Positions 8,022-16,147 of a stretch of DNA of 51,372 bases are shown in pieces (position 1 is the stretch's first letter; every line of letters starts with the position of its first letter). This DNA comes from an uncultured Muribaculaceae bacterium. Lineage in GTDB: Bacteria > Bacteroidota > Bacteroidia > Bacteroidales > Muribaculaceae. The position numbers and the translations under genes were made by a program. Below the pieces are notes generated by a model. The model saw nothing but the letters and a program-made list of their open reading frames with translations, did not search any database and was not told where the DNA came from. The stretch covers positions 1 to 51,372 of the forward strand of contig CAJOFM010000020.1 of NCBI GenBank assembly GCA_905233915.1, in the 5' to 3' direction.

Positions 8022-8045
8022 AGTGTACTACTTAACTAGTACACT
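8022..8045. promoter_or_regulatory. operator: perfect inverted repeat AGTGTACTA-N6-TAGTACACT
   Basis: Two 9-bp half-sites (8022-8030 and 8037-8045) are exact reverse complements separated by CTTAAC. The site lies directly after the -7 element (8047-8054) of the ABC operon promoter and covers the predicted start site. It is about 40 bp upstream of the ATPase start codon. AGTGTACTA-type palindromes are typical in size and form for YtrA-type GntR dimers, and the operon encodes exactly such a regulator. A repressor bound here would block transcription initiation. Confidence 0.75.
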
Positions 8046-8046
8046 G

Positions 8047-8079
8047 CAAAGGTATAACAAAGAAAATGAATCCACCAAA
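8047..8079 (-). promoter_or_regulatory. promoter of the ABC/GntR operon
   Basis: On the minus strand the -7 element is TACCTTTG (8047-8054) and a TTTG -33 element (8076-8079) lies 21 nt upstream. This is the only good promoter match before the ATPase gene. The predicted start site falls inside the inverted repeat at 8022-8045. Confidence 0.7.
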
Positions 8080-8192
8080 TTAATTAACATTTTTTAAGAA
8101 TTTATTTTCGTTTGCCCCCATTCACCCCAATTTACCTTATATATAAAACGTATCCCAGCCTTTGTCCATGATTGTCATAACATAATAGGAAA

Positions 8193-8223
8193 GAGGGCAA
8201 TATCCGTTTCAGATATTGCCCTC
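8193..8223 (-). terminator. intrinsic terminator after the Tyr-rich lipoprotein gene
   Basis: A perfect 12-bp stem (GAGGGCAATATC with GATATTGCCCTC) has a 7-nt loop and is followed on the minus strand by a TTTCCTATTAT tract. It separates the lipoprotein gene from the ABC operon promoter. The T-run is weak. Confidence 0.7.
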
Positions 8224-8262
8224 CCCCATTATGAGTTGTCCTCGGGAATCCCGGGAAATGGT

Positions 8263-8778
8263 CTATTCTTCTGCCCTTGCCTTGAGCGCGCGGGAAATTG
8301 ACTTGACAGCCACCTTAGCGGTGTCCTTGGCCGCAGCCCGCCTTGGTGCGTCATCGGTCATTTCCTCGCCAGGAGCGCGATAGTACATGCCCGCGGGACG
8401 GTAAGCAGTGTACTGATGGTAGTGATAGTCGGTCGAGAGAATGAGGTAACCATAGTTGTCATATCCATAGTACAGACTCTCAAAATCACCGTCATAATAC
8501 CTGATGTAGAGTCGGTCGCCACGGGTCTCCCAGTCAAAGTCCACATAGGACAGGCCGAATGCCGAGTAGTAGGTGTAACGGCCAGTGTAGTTGCTGTAGA
8601 AATCATAGCGCACCACGTCATAGCCCAGGATATCATAATCACCATAGTAGTCATGTCCATACTCCGATACCCAACTGCCCACAATATCATCAACATAGTA
8701 GGGCGAGTCCCAGTCATGGCACGAAGTCACCGTGATCGTCAGTAATGCCAGAAGCATCATGTAGTAAATCTTTTTCAT
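8263..8778 (-). CDS. tyrosine-rich lipoprotein
   Basis: The protein has 171 residues from the ATG at 8778 (MKKIYYMMLLALLTITVTSC), with the lipobox VTSC at residues 17-20. The frame stays open a further 23 codons upstream, but those residues do not look like a signal peptide. About 30 of the 171 residues are tyrosine, spaced in beta-strand-like patterns (YYGDYDILGYDVVRYDFY, LYYGYDNYGYLIL). The DIVGSWVSEYG start of the mature part resembles the first strand of small lipocalin-like Bacteroidota lipoproteins. The C-terminal tail is Ala/Lys/Arg-rich. A likely promoter with -7 element TAATTTTG lies at 8815-8822. No function is known. Confidence 0.8.
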   Translation of the reverse strand: MKKIYYMMLLALLTITVTSCHDWDSPYYVDDIVGSWVSEYGHDYYGDYDILGYDVVRYDFYSNYTGRYTYYSAFGLSYVDFDWETRGDRLYIRYYDGDFESLYYGYDNYGYLILSTDYHYHQYTAYRPAGMYYRAPGEEMTDDAPRRAAAKDTAKVAVKSISRALKARAEE

Positions 8779-8872
8779 AGCGTAAAAGTTTTTAGAACTG
8801 GTTGATAGTTTTTGCAAAATTACTGAAATTTCATCAGTTCGCCACAAATTCAGATGAAAAAATCACTGTCAC

Positions 8873-9550
8873 TTAGAAGTTCACACCTATATTGAGGGTG
8901 AAGCACCCGTTACGGGTATCGTCGAAGTTGTCTTGTCCGATGTTGGCCAAGCCAATGTCATAACTGGCATCCATGTAAAGCATATTGAAGCCCACGCCGC
9001 AGCCAATCTTGAGGCCGCCGTCAAAGCGGTTGAAGTAACCGTCGTCAAACGAGCTGAAGGCCGTTCTGGTACCGTAGTTCTTAATGTCACCGTCGGTGCC
9101 TATTGCCAGATAACCGCCGGCATAGGGCTGAATACTCGTCTGGTTGCCCACAAAGTGCTTGTACTTGATGATCAGGGGCACTTCCAGGTAGTTGAGGTCG
9201 TAGGTGAACTTGTTGTTCCCATCACCGCTCTTGCCGCCCTTCTGGCTATAGTAGAGTCCCGACTCGATGAACAACGGCGCGCGATAGGTCAACTGAGTGC
9301 CAGCAGCCACGCCGATGTTGAGACCTGTCTTGACCCCTGTGCCATTGAGCAATGGGCTCTCGCTGCTCACGTGGGAGGCATTGAGGCCTACCCGAAGGCC
9401 GAAGTAATAACTGTGCCAAGCGACATACTCGTTACCATGACGTCCCACGGTTTGAACCCGAGGGCGTCCCCCGTAGGGGTAACCGTATTGTGCCATAGCG
9501 GGCAAAGCCAGCACCATGCAAAGCAGGGAAAGTAAAAGAGTCTTTTTCAT
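8873..9550 (-). CDS. outer-membrane beta-barrel protein (PorT/OmpW-like)
   Basis: The protein has 225 residues from the ATG at 9550 (MKKTLLLSLLCMVLALPAMAQ); a TTG three codons upstream is less likely. A clear signal peptide is followed by a Gly/Tyr-rich linker (YGYPYGGRPRVQ) and then alternating amphipathic strands: YYFGLRVGLNASHV, NIGVAAGTQLTY, PLFIESGLYYSQKGGK, NYLEVPLIIKYKH, IQPYAGGYLAIG, GLKIGCGVGFNMLYMDASYDIGLANI and the terminal GCFTLNIGVNF, which ends with F as barrel proteins do. The SGLYYSQKGGK and LEVPLIIKYK patterns are standard for the 'porin family/outer membrane beta-barrel' group of Bacteroidota. Function is unknown beyond an outer-membrane location. Confidence 0.85.
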   Translation of the reverse strand: MKKTLLLSLLCMVLALPAMAQYGYPYGGRPRVQTVGRHGNEYVAWHSYYFGLRVGLNASHVSSESPLLNGTGVKTGLNIGVAAGTQLTYRAPLFIESGLYYSQKGGKSGDGNNKFTYDLNYLEVPLIIKYKHFVGNQTSIQPYAGGYLAIGTDGDIKNYGTRTAFSSFDDGYFNRFDGGLKIGCGVGFNMLYMDASYDIGLANIGQDNFDDTRNGCFTLNIGVNF

Positions 9551-9713
9551 TGTCGTCAAGTTTTATGGTTGTTTATTCTGTTTCTTGACTCTTAGACAAC
9601 ACACCTGGCCCTATCGTTTAACTATCGGTATAGCCAAAAACGATGAGTGCCCTCTCCTTGCCGACAAAGGGGACAAAAAAACCGACAAACCGCCGGCCTT
9701 AAACAATAAATAA

Positions 9714-11198
9714 TTAATAAGGAATGCCCCGCAAGTAGTGCTGCAGGGAGCGGGTGTGCAACATCTTGGAAATCGCAGCCTGCTGAATCTCAAGGCAAAA
9801 GAGAAGGGTTGCGGCCACCAGAATGACATAGAATATCGACCACCACACGAAAGCCCGGCGCCAATGACCCTCCCACAGACGACAAATCACATACATGGCC
9901 ACTGGCACGAACAAGGGCTGAATGGGACTCACATAGCGCGCTACAGAGCCAGCCACAACATAGGACACCGCAGCAAACGACAGAGCGGCCCACCACGGCC
10001 AGTACCCCATATTACCCTCTCGACGCCACGAAACATACAGGAAATAGAACAGTGAGATGCCGCCGATAAAATACCACCCATAAGTCATCCTGGACAAGAC
10101 ATTGATAGTTGACGATGTCTCATAATAGGTCCAGGGCAATGGAATGACAAACTGAACCGACATCGTGAGCGGCAGCATCAACACCTTGTGCCATGTGGGA
10201 TAGAGGAAATAGTAATTGAGCAAGTCGTGATAGAACGACCTCGATTCTCCCACGACATAGAAGCGCTGCATGTTCCAGCCGCCGCCGGCAATCTCGGCAT
10301 GACGGTCAAACGAATAAGACGAGAACACGTTACCGAGCAACAGTGAAACTGCGATGATGCCCAACATCGCCAACGACATGCGCCAGTCGCGGCGCAGATG
10401 TCCGAGCGACATCACTACCACACCCAAAGCAACAAAATAGAGGTAGGTGGTGCGAACAAATCCAAGCAACAGGCATGCCATCACCAGCAGGACCAAGTCG
10501 CGCCAGGGGCTATGCCGTTCCTTGTCATCGGCTCCCATCGACGCCAGGACATAACCTGCCATCGCTGTTGAAATAAAGATAGAAGCCTCTTTGAGAATGG
10601 CCGTTCCCATCATGAAGTAGTAAAACAGGAGCAATGACAGCGCCATTCCTCCCCATAACAGGGTTTCGGGCCGCGCTTTCACGCGCCAGGACAGCAGCCG
10701 TCTCGTCGTCATACCCGTCAATACCACCGAGGTCAAGGTGAACATCGTGTTCAAAGCCACTGGCCACACCACATTCAGGCCAAAGACCTTCCACAATGCC
10801 AGCATCATCATGGGAAATCCAGGATAGACTATCGGGATTTCCTCAGAATTTCCGAGATACTTAAATAGAGCCCACTTGTAATAAGCACGCCCATCGCCAC
10901 CGATGTTCGGCTCTTGGAGTGAGTATTCATCAAAGAAGGTCCAGACTGTCAGTCGTTTATAGTTAACCCACAAGAGGAAAGCCGCCAACAGCAACAGGAG
11001 AACAAGGGCTGTCGTTGAAGTCGCGCGAGCACGCGTGAGCACCACTCGGGGAATGAGATAAGCCACCAGGAAAGCCGCAGTGATGCGCATCCCGTCGGCA
11101 AGGCCGAAGTGGGACGAAGCCGCTACCGCTAGGATCGCAAACATAATCACCTCGGCAAGCAGCAACAGCAGTCTGGGTAATGTCATTCCACCTTTCAT
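9714..11198 (-). CDS. polytopic membrane protein, possible GT-C type glycosyltransferase
   Basis: The protein has 494 residues with roughly ten or more hydrophobic segments. An early extracytoplasmic loop (about 65-110) contains FFDEYSLQEPNIGGDGRAYY, an acidic loop after the first helices. That position matches the catalytic Asp loop of GT-C (mannosyl- or arabinosyl-transferase-like) enzymes, but I cannot confirm the motif. Later helices include ETLLWGGMALSLLLFYYFMM and several Leu/Val-rich stretches. A lipid-linked-sugar transferase or polymer-flipping role is a guess. The promoter at 11251-11282 is divergent from that of glsA. The 160 nt after its stop show no clear hairpin. Confidence 0.7.
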   Translation of the reverse strand: MKGGMTLPRLLLLLAEVIMFAILAVAASSHFGLADGMRITAAFLVAYLIPRVVLTRARATSTTALVLLLLLAAFLLWVNYKRLTVWTFFDEYSLQEPNIGGDGRAYYKWALFKYLGNSEEIPIVYPGFPMMMLALWKVFGLNVVWPVALNTMFTLTSVVLTGMTTRRLLSWRVKARPETLLWGGMALSLLLFYYFMMGTAILKEASIFISTAMAGYVLASMGADDKERHSPWRDLVLLVMACLLLGFVRTTYLYFVALGVVVMSLGHLRRDWRMSLAMLGIIAVSLLLGNVFSSYSFDRHAEIAGGGWNMQRFYVVGESRSFYHDLLNYYFLYPTWHKVLMLPLTMSVQFVIPLPWTYYETSSTINVLSRMTYGWYFIGGISLFYFLYVSWRREGNMGYWPWWAALSFAAVSYVVAGSVARYVSPIQPLFVPVAMYVICRLWEGHWRRAFVWWSIFYVILVAATLLFCLEIQQAAISKMLHTRSLQHYLRGIPY

Positions 11199-11250
11199 GC
11201 GGACTAAATCATCAGTTACGCGCGCTTAGTTTTACTCTAGATTTGTCTGG

Positions 11251-11282
11251 CAAAAGTAGAACTTTTCACCGTAATTGGCAAA
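11251..11282 (-). promoter_or_regulatory. promoter of the polytopic membrane protein gene
   Basis: The -7 element is TACTTTTG (11251-11258, minus strand), with TTTG (11279-11282) 20 nt upstream. It is back-to-back with the glsA promoter. Confidence 0.55.
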
Positions 11283-11297
11283 TTTTTGCCGTCATGC

Positions 11298-11329
11298 TTG
11301 AATTTTTTAGCAAAATTGTGGTAACTTTG
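11298..11329 (+). promoter_or_regulatory. promoter of the glsA-glsB operon
   Basis: The -33 TTG (11298-11300) is followed after 21 nt by the -7 element TAACTTTG (11322-11329). The predicted start site is near 11336, giving a short leader to the ATG at 11359. Confidence 0.6.
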
Positions 11330-11358
11330 TATGTTTTATTAGATTGTTCAAGCATATT

Positions 11359-12192
11359 ATGGCGACTCCACCGATGAAAATAGATGTCGATAAAGTGCTT
11401 AGGGAAAGACTCAGCAAGCACTACAAGTACATCCCGCGCTTTGTTGTGCGGTGGTTGGAACGCGTCATCTGCCAGGACAAACTCAATGCCATTCTCCTGA
11501 AAATGGCTGACAAAAACAGCGTGGACGCCGCCACCGCCGCCCTCGACGAGATGGACATCACCGTTAACGCATCGGGACTGGAAAACCTCCCCAATGGCCG
11601 ATACATGTTCGTATCCAATCATCCGCTGGGCGGGCTTGACGGGCTGGCGCTCATCTCGCTGATGGGCAACCGTTATGACAAAAAAATCAAGTTTCTGGTC
11701 AATGACCTGCTCATGGCCGTGGAGCCCCTGCGCGGCGTTTTCCTGCCCGTCAACAAGTATGGCAAGCAGTCACGCATCAATGCCACCCAAATCGAGGAAG
11801 CGCTGGCCAGTGACAACCAGTTCATCACCTTCCCGGCGGGCCTGTGTTCCCGCATGCAACCCGATGGTGCCATTGCCGACTTGACGTGGCAGAAGTCAGC
11901 CGTTGTCCACGCCGTGAACCATCAGCGTGACATCGTTCCCATCTTCTTTGACGCCAAGAATTCCCGGTTCTTCTACCGGTTTGCCAAGTGGCGCAAGAAG
12001 CTGGGCATCAAGTTTAACATTGAACTCATCTTCCTGCCCAAGGAGATGATCAAGCAGTGCGGCAGTACACTTCATTTCATCGTTGGGGAGCCCATCCCCT
12101 GGAACTCGCTGGACGCCAGCCATCCCAAGCAAGAAGCTGCCCGCCTGCGTGATATCGTCTATTCGATGGCCCCATCGCCATCCAAACCCTAA
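11359..12192 (+). CDS. glsA: lysophospholipid-type O-acyltransferase, probable GlsA
   Basis: The protein has 277 residues from the ATG at 11359 (MATPPMKIDVDKVL); a TTG 15 nt upstream is less likely. The acyltransferase motif FVSNHPLGGLDG (84-95) is the H-x5-D form seen in hemolysin/OlsA-type enzymes. It is followed by FLVNDLLMAVEPLRGVFLPV and FITFPAGLCSRM, the substrate-binding blocks of the PlsC fold. The next gene, 6 nt downstream, encodes a GNAT N-acyltransferase. In Bacteroides thetaiotaomicron an adjacent glsB/glsA pair makes glycine lipids: GlsB N-acylates glycine with a 3-hydroxy fatty acid and GlsA adds the second acyl chain by O-acylation. The pairing and motifs support the same role here, at the inner face of the cytoplasmic membrane. 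Confidence 0.85.
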   Translation: MATPPMKIDVDKVLRERLSKHYKYIPRFVVRWLERVICQDKLNAILLKMADKNSVDAATAALDEMDITVNASGLENLPNGRYMFVSNHPLGGLDGLALISLMGNRYDKKIKFLVNDLLMAVEPLRGVFLPVNKYGKQSRINATQIEEALASDNQFITFPAGLCSRMQPDGAIADLTWQKSAVVHAVNHQRDIVPIFFDAKNSRFFYRFAKWRKKLGIKFNIELIFLPKEMIKQCGSTLHFIVGEPIPWNSLDASHPKQEAARLRDIVYSMAPSPSKP

Positions 12193-12198
12193 AAACCT

Positions 12199-13137
12199 AT
12201 GGAACCGATTATCAATCCTATCCCCGTAGAACTCATCGAGCAAGAGCTCACGCCTGAACGCCTGTTGCGTCACACCAACAAGGCCGACAACGACATCTAT
12301 GTGGTCACCGCCCACAATGCGCCCAACACCATGCAGGAGTTAGGGCGGTTGCGTGAGATCACTTTCCGTGCTGCCGGTGGTGGCACAGGCAAGGCTTGTG
12401 ACATTGACGAATTTGACTTGATGGACCCGCCGTGCCAGCAGCTGCTGGTATGGAACCCCGAGAAACATGAAATCATCGGAGCCTACCGTTTCATCTGCGG
12501 CTGGGACGTGAAGGTCGAGAACGGTGTGCCGCGCATTGCCACCGGCCACTTGTTCAACTTCAGCGACAGGTTCCTTAACGAGATACTGCCCGTGACCATT
12601 GAGTTGGGCCGCTCGTTTGTGCGTCCCGAGTACCAGGCCACCAGTGCCGGGGCACGTGCACTGTTCGCGCTCGACAACCTGTGGGATGGCCTGGGTGCGT
12701 TGACCATCGTCTATCCCGAGGTCAAGTACATGTTCGGCAAGATGACGATGTATCCCAGCTATGTGCGCGACTGCCGTGACATGCTGCTGTGCTTCCTCAA
12801 CCTCTATTTCGAGGACAAGGAAGGTCTGGTAGTGCCCATCGACCCGCTTCCCGACACGCGCAATGATGACCCCGAACTGATGTCACAGTTTGTGGGCAAC
12901 GACTTCCGCGAGGACTACAAGCGCCTGAACGCCTTTATCCGTCAGCACGGCATCAACATTCCGCCACTGGTCAACGCCTACATGGGACTGTCGCCCAAGA
13001 TGCTCATGCTGGGTACCGCCATCAACCGCGAGTTCGGCAATGTGGAGGAGACCGGTATCCTCATCAACCTCGACGAGATTGCCGACGAGAAGAAGCGCCG
13101 CCACATCGACACTTATCTGGAACACATCGATCAATAA
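12199..13137 (+). CDS. glsB: GNAT-type N-acyltransferase, probable GlsB
   Basis: The protein has 312 residues. The hemolysin/OlsB-like GNAT domain is recognisable by LGRLREITFRAAGGGTGKACDIDEFD (about 49-74), IIGAYRFICG, TIELGRSFVRPEYQ and LFALDNLWDGLG, the core blocks of acyl-ACP-dependent N-acyltransferases that make ornithine or glycine lipids. A further 110 residues after the core are usual for the Bacteroidota form. The gene is 6 nt after glsA and 11 nt before the Wzi-like gene. The expected reaction is transfer of a 3-hydroxyacyl chain to the amino group of glycine. The amino acid specificity cannot be read from the sequence. Confidence 0.87.
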   Translation: MEPIINPIPVELIEQELTPERLLRHTNKADNDIYVVTAHNAPNTMQELGRLREITFRAAGGGTGKACDIDEFDLMDPPCQQLLVWNPEKHEIIGAYRFICGWDVKVENGVPRIATGHLFNFSDRFLNEILPVTIELGRSFVRPEYQATSAGARALFALDNLWDGLGALTIVYPEVKYMFGKMTMYPSYVRDCRDMLLCFLNLYFEDKEGLVVPIDPLPDTRNDDPELMSQFVGNDFREDYKRLNAFIRQHGINIPPLVNAYMGLSPKMLMLGTAINREFGNVEETGILINLDEIADEKKRRHIDTYLEHIDQ

Positions 13138-13148
13138 CTTGATTTCTC

Positions 13149-14750
13149 ATGAGAAAGACTGTCATTTCTTTTGCCATTCTTGCTTTGTCGGCATGTTGTG
13201 CCTTGATGGCGGCAGCCCAGGACACGTTATTCGTGTGTGCTGACCATCAGTCAGGAATAAATCCCACGACCTGCAATCTGCACAACAACCATGATGATGT
13301 TATCTATAATGTGGGTGTCATCATGAATGCAGGCAACAGTGAGTTGGCCCCCTATTTCATCTCATCCAACGTGGGGGGCACCATCACCCAGCAATACTCG
13401 GCTCTGGCAACGGCCAGCATTCACCGGCTCATGAACCATGGCTCTCGCTTCTCGTGGGGAGCGGGTGTGGAGGCATGGGGTGGTTACGCCTCCAGCGCGG
13501 GCTATCAGCGATATGCGGGAAATGACAAGTTCGAGGTACAGAAACAACATCCCGCCAGGGTATGGCTCCAGCAGGCCTATGTCCAGGCCAAGTACCGCAG
13601 CATCTTTGCAGTGGCGGGCCAAGCCTACAAGACATCGCCCATCCTCAAGGGCTCGCTGAGCAGCGGTGACCTCGTGTGGAGCACCAATGCTCGTCCGCCT
13701 GTGGGACTGCGCGCGGGCTTCATCGACTTCCAGAACATTCCGTTCACCAAGGGCTGGGTGCAGATCCAGGGCGAGTTTGGCTACTTCCGCGAGATGGATG
13801 ACAAGTGGCTCGAGAACCATTACAATTACTATAACTACTTCATCACCACAGGCAAGTGGCTGCACTACAAGAGTCTGCACCTGCGCTCCAACCCTCACCA
13901 GCCTGTTGTGTTCACCATCGGAGCCCAGTCGGCTTGCCAGTTTGGCGGCACGGCCGACTACTACATTGATGGAAAGCTTGATCGCACGGTCAAGATGGAT
14001 GCCAACGCCAAAGCGTTCTTCCGCACGTTTATTGCCGGAAGTGGCGGCAACAGTGCGGGCGACTCTTTTGTCGAGGGTAACCACCTGGGCACATGGGACA
14101 TCGCACTCGACTACAAGTTGCCCAACTACGGCACCCTGCGGGCCTACACCCAGTGGCTATGGGAAGACGGTTCGGGCATCGGCAAGATGAACGGCTTCGA
14201 CGGCCTGTGGGGCCTGGAGTTCCGTCAAGACCCATATAATTATGTATCGGGTGCCGTCATCGAGTATATTGACTTCACCAACCAGAGCGGCCCCATCCAC
14301 TGGACCCCCAACGACCACGAGGGCACGCCCATCACCAGCCACTCGTCGGGTGCCGATGACTATTACAACAACTACATCTACAGCGGCTACCAGAGCCGCG
14401 GCATGTCCATCGGCTCGCCGTTTGTCAAGTCGCCACTCTACAACCAGGACGGCTACATGCGCTACCGCGACAATGTGCTGCGCGGGTTCCATGCCGCCAT
14501 CGAGGGCTGGTTCACCACCGAGTGGTACTATCGCCTGCAGGGCTCCTACCGCAAGGCCTGGGGCACACCCATCATCCCACGGGCAGGCAGTGCCGACGAC
14601 TTCTCGATGATGGTGCAGGCCAATTATCACACCCACAAGGGGTGGGCATTCCAGGCCCAGTTCGCTATCGACCGCGGCTCGCTCTACGGCAACAACTGGG
14701 GTGCGGTGTTAGGCATTTCCTATAGTGGCAGTTTTAAATTCAAGAAATGA
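13149..14750 (+). CDS. capsule assembly Wzi-family outer-membrane protein
   Basis: The protein has 533 residues with a signal peptide (MRKTVISFAILALSACCALMAAAQ). Motifs typical of the Bacteroidota Wzi family are clear: LSSGDLVWSTNARPPVGLRAGF, IPFTKGWVQIQGEFGYF, HYNYYNYFITTGKWLHYK, GNHLGTWDIALDYKLP and WPWEDGSG-like QWLWEDGSGIGKMNGFDGLWGLEF. The protein ends with a barrel-type terminal strand (GVLGISYSGSFKFKK). Wzi proteins are 18-strand outer-membrane barrels that attach or organise surface polysaccharide. The gene lies 11 nt after glsB and overlaps the next gene by 4 nt, so lipid synthesis and a surface-polysaccharide barrel are probably co-expressed. No capsule locus is visible nearby. Confidence 0.88.
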   Translation: MRKTVISFAILALSACCALMAAAQDTLFVCADHQSGINPTTCNLHNNHDDVIYNVGVIMNAGNSELAPYFISSNVGGTITQQYSALATASIHRLMNHGSRFSWGAGVEAWGGYASSAGYQRYAGNDKFEVQKQHPARVWLQQAYVQAKYRSIFAVAGQAYKTSPILKGSLSSGDLVWSTNARPPVGLRAGFIDFQNIPFTKGWVQIQGEFGYFREMDDKWLENHYNYYNYFITTGKWLHYKSLHLRSNPHQPVVFTIGAQSACQFGGTADYYIDGKLDRTVKMDANAKAFFRTFIAGSGGNSAGDSFVEGNHLGTWDIALDYKLPNYGTLRAYTQWLWEDGSGIGKMNGFDGLWGLEFRQDPYNYVSGAVIEYIDFTNQSGPIHWTPNDHEGTPITSHSSGADDYYNNYIYSGYQSRGMSIGSPFVKSPLYNQDGYMRYRDNVLRGFHAAIEGWFTTEWYYRLQGSYRKAWGTPIIPRAGSADDFSMMVQANYHTHKGWAFQAQFAIDRGSLYGNNWGAVLGISYSGSFKFKK

Positions 14751-15175
14751 TGGAAAAGACATTACGATATATCACGGCTTGCCTCGTCATGTTGTTGGCA
14801 CTCAGCTCTTGCACCCGCAACCACGGCGACATCGGCCCATGGTTCGGCACGTGGCATGTTGAGCAGATCACTGCCGACGGTGTGCCCCAAAATGTTGAAG
14901 GCGACTATTTCTTCCAATTCCAGAGCAAGGTCTTCAGGGTGAGTCGGGTCTATGGCCACGAGAATTTGGTCGAGAGCTATGGCACGTGGGAGGAGAATGG
15001 TGACAAGATGGCCATCAGCTTCCCCGATCCCGATGTCTTCTACATCCAAATGCCAGGCTTAGAGACTCACAATGACTTCACCGTCACCACCACCTCGTCA
15101 CGCGGGGTGACATTCACCAAGATCGAATCATCAACCGGCACGACCTATACCTACCGCCTCGGCAAGAATCCGTAA
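14747..15175 (+). CDS. small lipocalin-like lipoprotein
   Basis: The protein has 142 residues with a lipobox (MLLALSSC) after an 18-22 residue signal. The mature part begins GPWFGTWHVEQITADG, the first strand of lipocalin-like (DUF-type) small Bacteroidota lipoproteins. It continues with FFQFQSKVFRVSRV, YGTWEENGDKMAISFPD and a terminal TYTYRLGKNP. The ATG at 14747 overlaps the preceding stop by ATGA; a second ATG at 14750 is equally possible. It is the last gene of the gls operon and converges with the DMT exporter gene, whose stop is only 4 nt away. Binding of a hydrophobic ligand is plausible but unproven. Confidence 0.8.
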   Translation: MMEKTLRYITACLVMLLALSSCTRNHGDIGPWFGTWHVEQITADGVPQNVEGDYFFQFQSKVFRVSRVYGHENLVESYGTWEENGDKMAISFPDPDVFYIQMPGLETHNDFTVTTTSSRGVTFTKIESSTGTTYTYRLGKNP

Positions 15176-15178
15176 GCT

Positions 15179-16105
15179 TTATTTCCAATGCCACAGGCGG
15201 GACACCGCGTGGGTAATGGTGCGCAGGTGCAGGTCCTTGCCCAACACAACGAGCATCACGGCAAACAGGATGAAGATGATGCCGACGATGAGGCGCGGCG
15301 TCAACATCTCGCCAAACACCACAACACCGATGGCTACTGCCGTCAACGGCTCCAGCGCACCTAAGATGGCGGTGGGCGTGGCTCCCACATGATGCACTGC
15401 CACGGTCATGAACACGAGCGAGAGGATGGTAGGTACCACACTCAACCACACGGCAAATCCCCAGGCTCGGGCCGACGGCAAGGCATGCAGATACAGTTCG
15501 GGTGAGGTGAAGGAATAGAGTATCAACGTGATTTCGCACACCAGCATGGCATAGAAGGTGACCTTGAACGACGACATCCTGATGCTCGACTGGTTAACCA
15601 CGACGATGTACACGGCATAGGCCAGCGACGAGAGCACACACAGCACAATACCCATGGCACTCAGCGAGGCACCCGTCTCACCTTTATATAATAGGCCGAT
15701 GCCCACAAGCGACATCGCAATGGCCACAACAGTCATTGCGGTCACCCGTTCCTTGAAGAACAGGGCCATGATGACGGCTACCATGACTGGATAGACAAAC
15801 AGGATGGTCGAGGCGATGCCCGCGTCCATGAAGTGGAAACTCTGGTAATAGGTGATGCTCGAGGCGGCGAAAAGGATGCCCAGCGAGAACAGCACCTTGA
15901 ATTCCTGGCGGGTAACCTTGAACGGCTCGCGCTTGATGAGCATGACAACGGCCAGCATGACAACCGCAAGTCCAAAGCGGTGCGCCAACACCGTAGCCGT
16001 GTTCACGCCTTCTTCATACAAGTGCAGCGCGCCCAACGGGTTTGTGCCGTAGCACACGGCCGACAGGATAGCACACAGGATGCCGATGTACTTGGTCTTC
16101 TTCAT
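15179..16105 (-). CDS. EamA/DMT family exporter
   Basis: The protein has 308 residues with ten hydrophobic segments arranged as two EamA repeats. The first starts IGILCAILSAVCYGTNPLGA and the second starts AMGIVLCVLSSLAYAVYIVV. The conserved end-of-repeat pattern TPTAILGALEPLTAVAIGVVVFGE, seen in RhaT/YdcZ-like exporters, is present near the C-terminus. It is an inner-membrane drug/metabolite transporter; the substrate cannot be predicted. The gene stands between a convergent lipoprotein gene and the GH53 gene 42 nt upstream on the same strand, so it may be co-transcribed with GH53. Confidence 0.92.
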   Translation of the reverse strand: MKKTKYIGILCAILSAVCYGTNPLGALHLYEEGVNTATVLAHRFGLAVVMLAVVMLIKREPFKVTRQEFKVLFSLGILFAASSITYYQSFHFMDAGIASTILFVYPVMVAVIMALFFKERVTAMTVVAIAMSLVGIGLLYKGETGASLSAMGIVLCVLSSLAYAVYIVVVNQSSIRMSSFKVTFYAMLVCEITLILYSFTSPELYLHALPSARAWGFAVWLSVVPTILSLVFMTVAVHHVGATPTAILGALEPLTAVAIGVVVFGEMLTPRLIVGIIFILFAVMLVVLGKDLHLRTITHAVSRLWHWK

Positions 16106-16147
16106 TTGTATTGGTATGATTTAAAGTTCATGACAAGCGTGTTTTCA

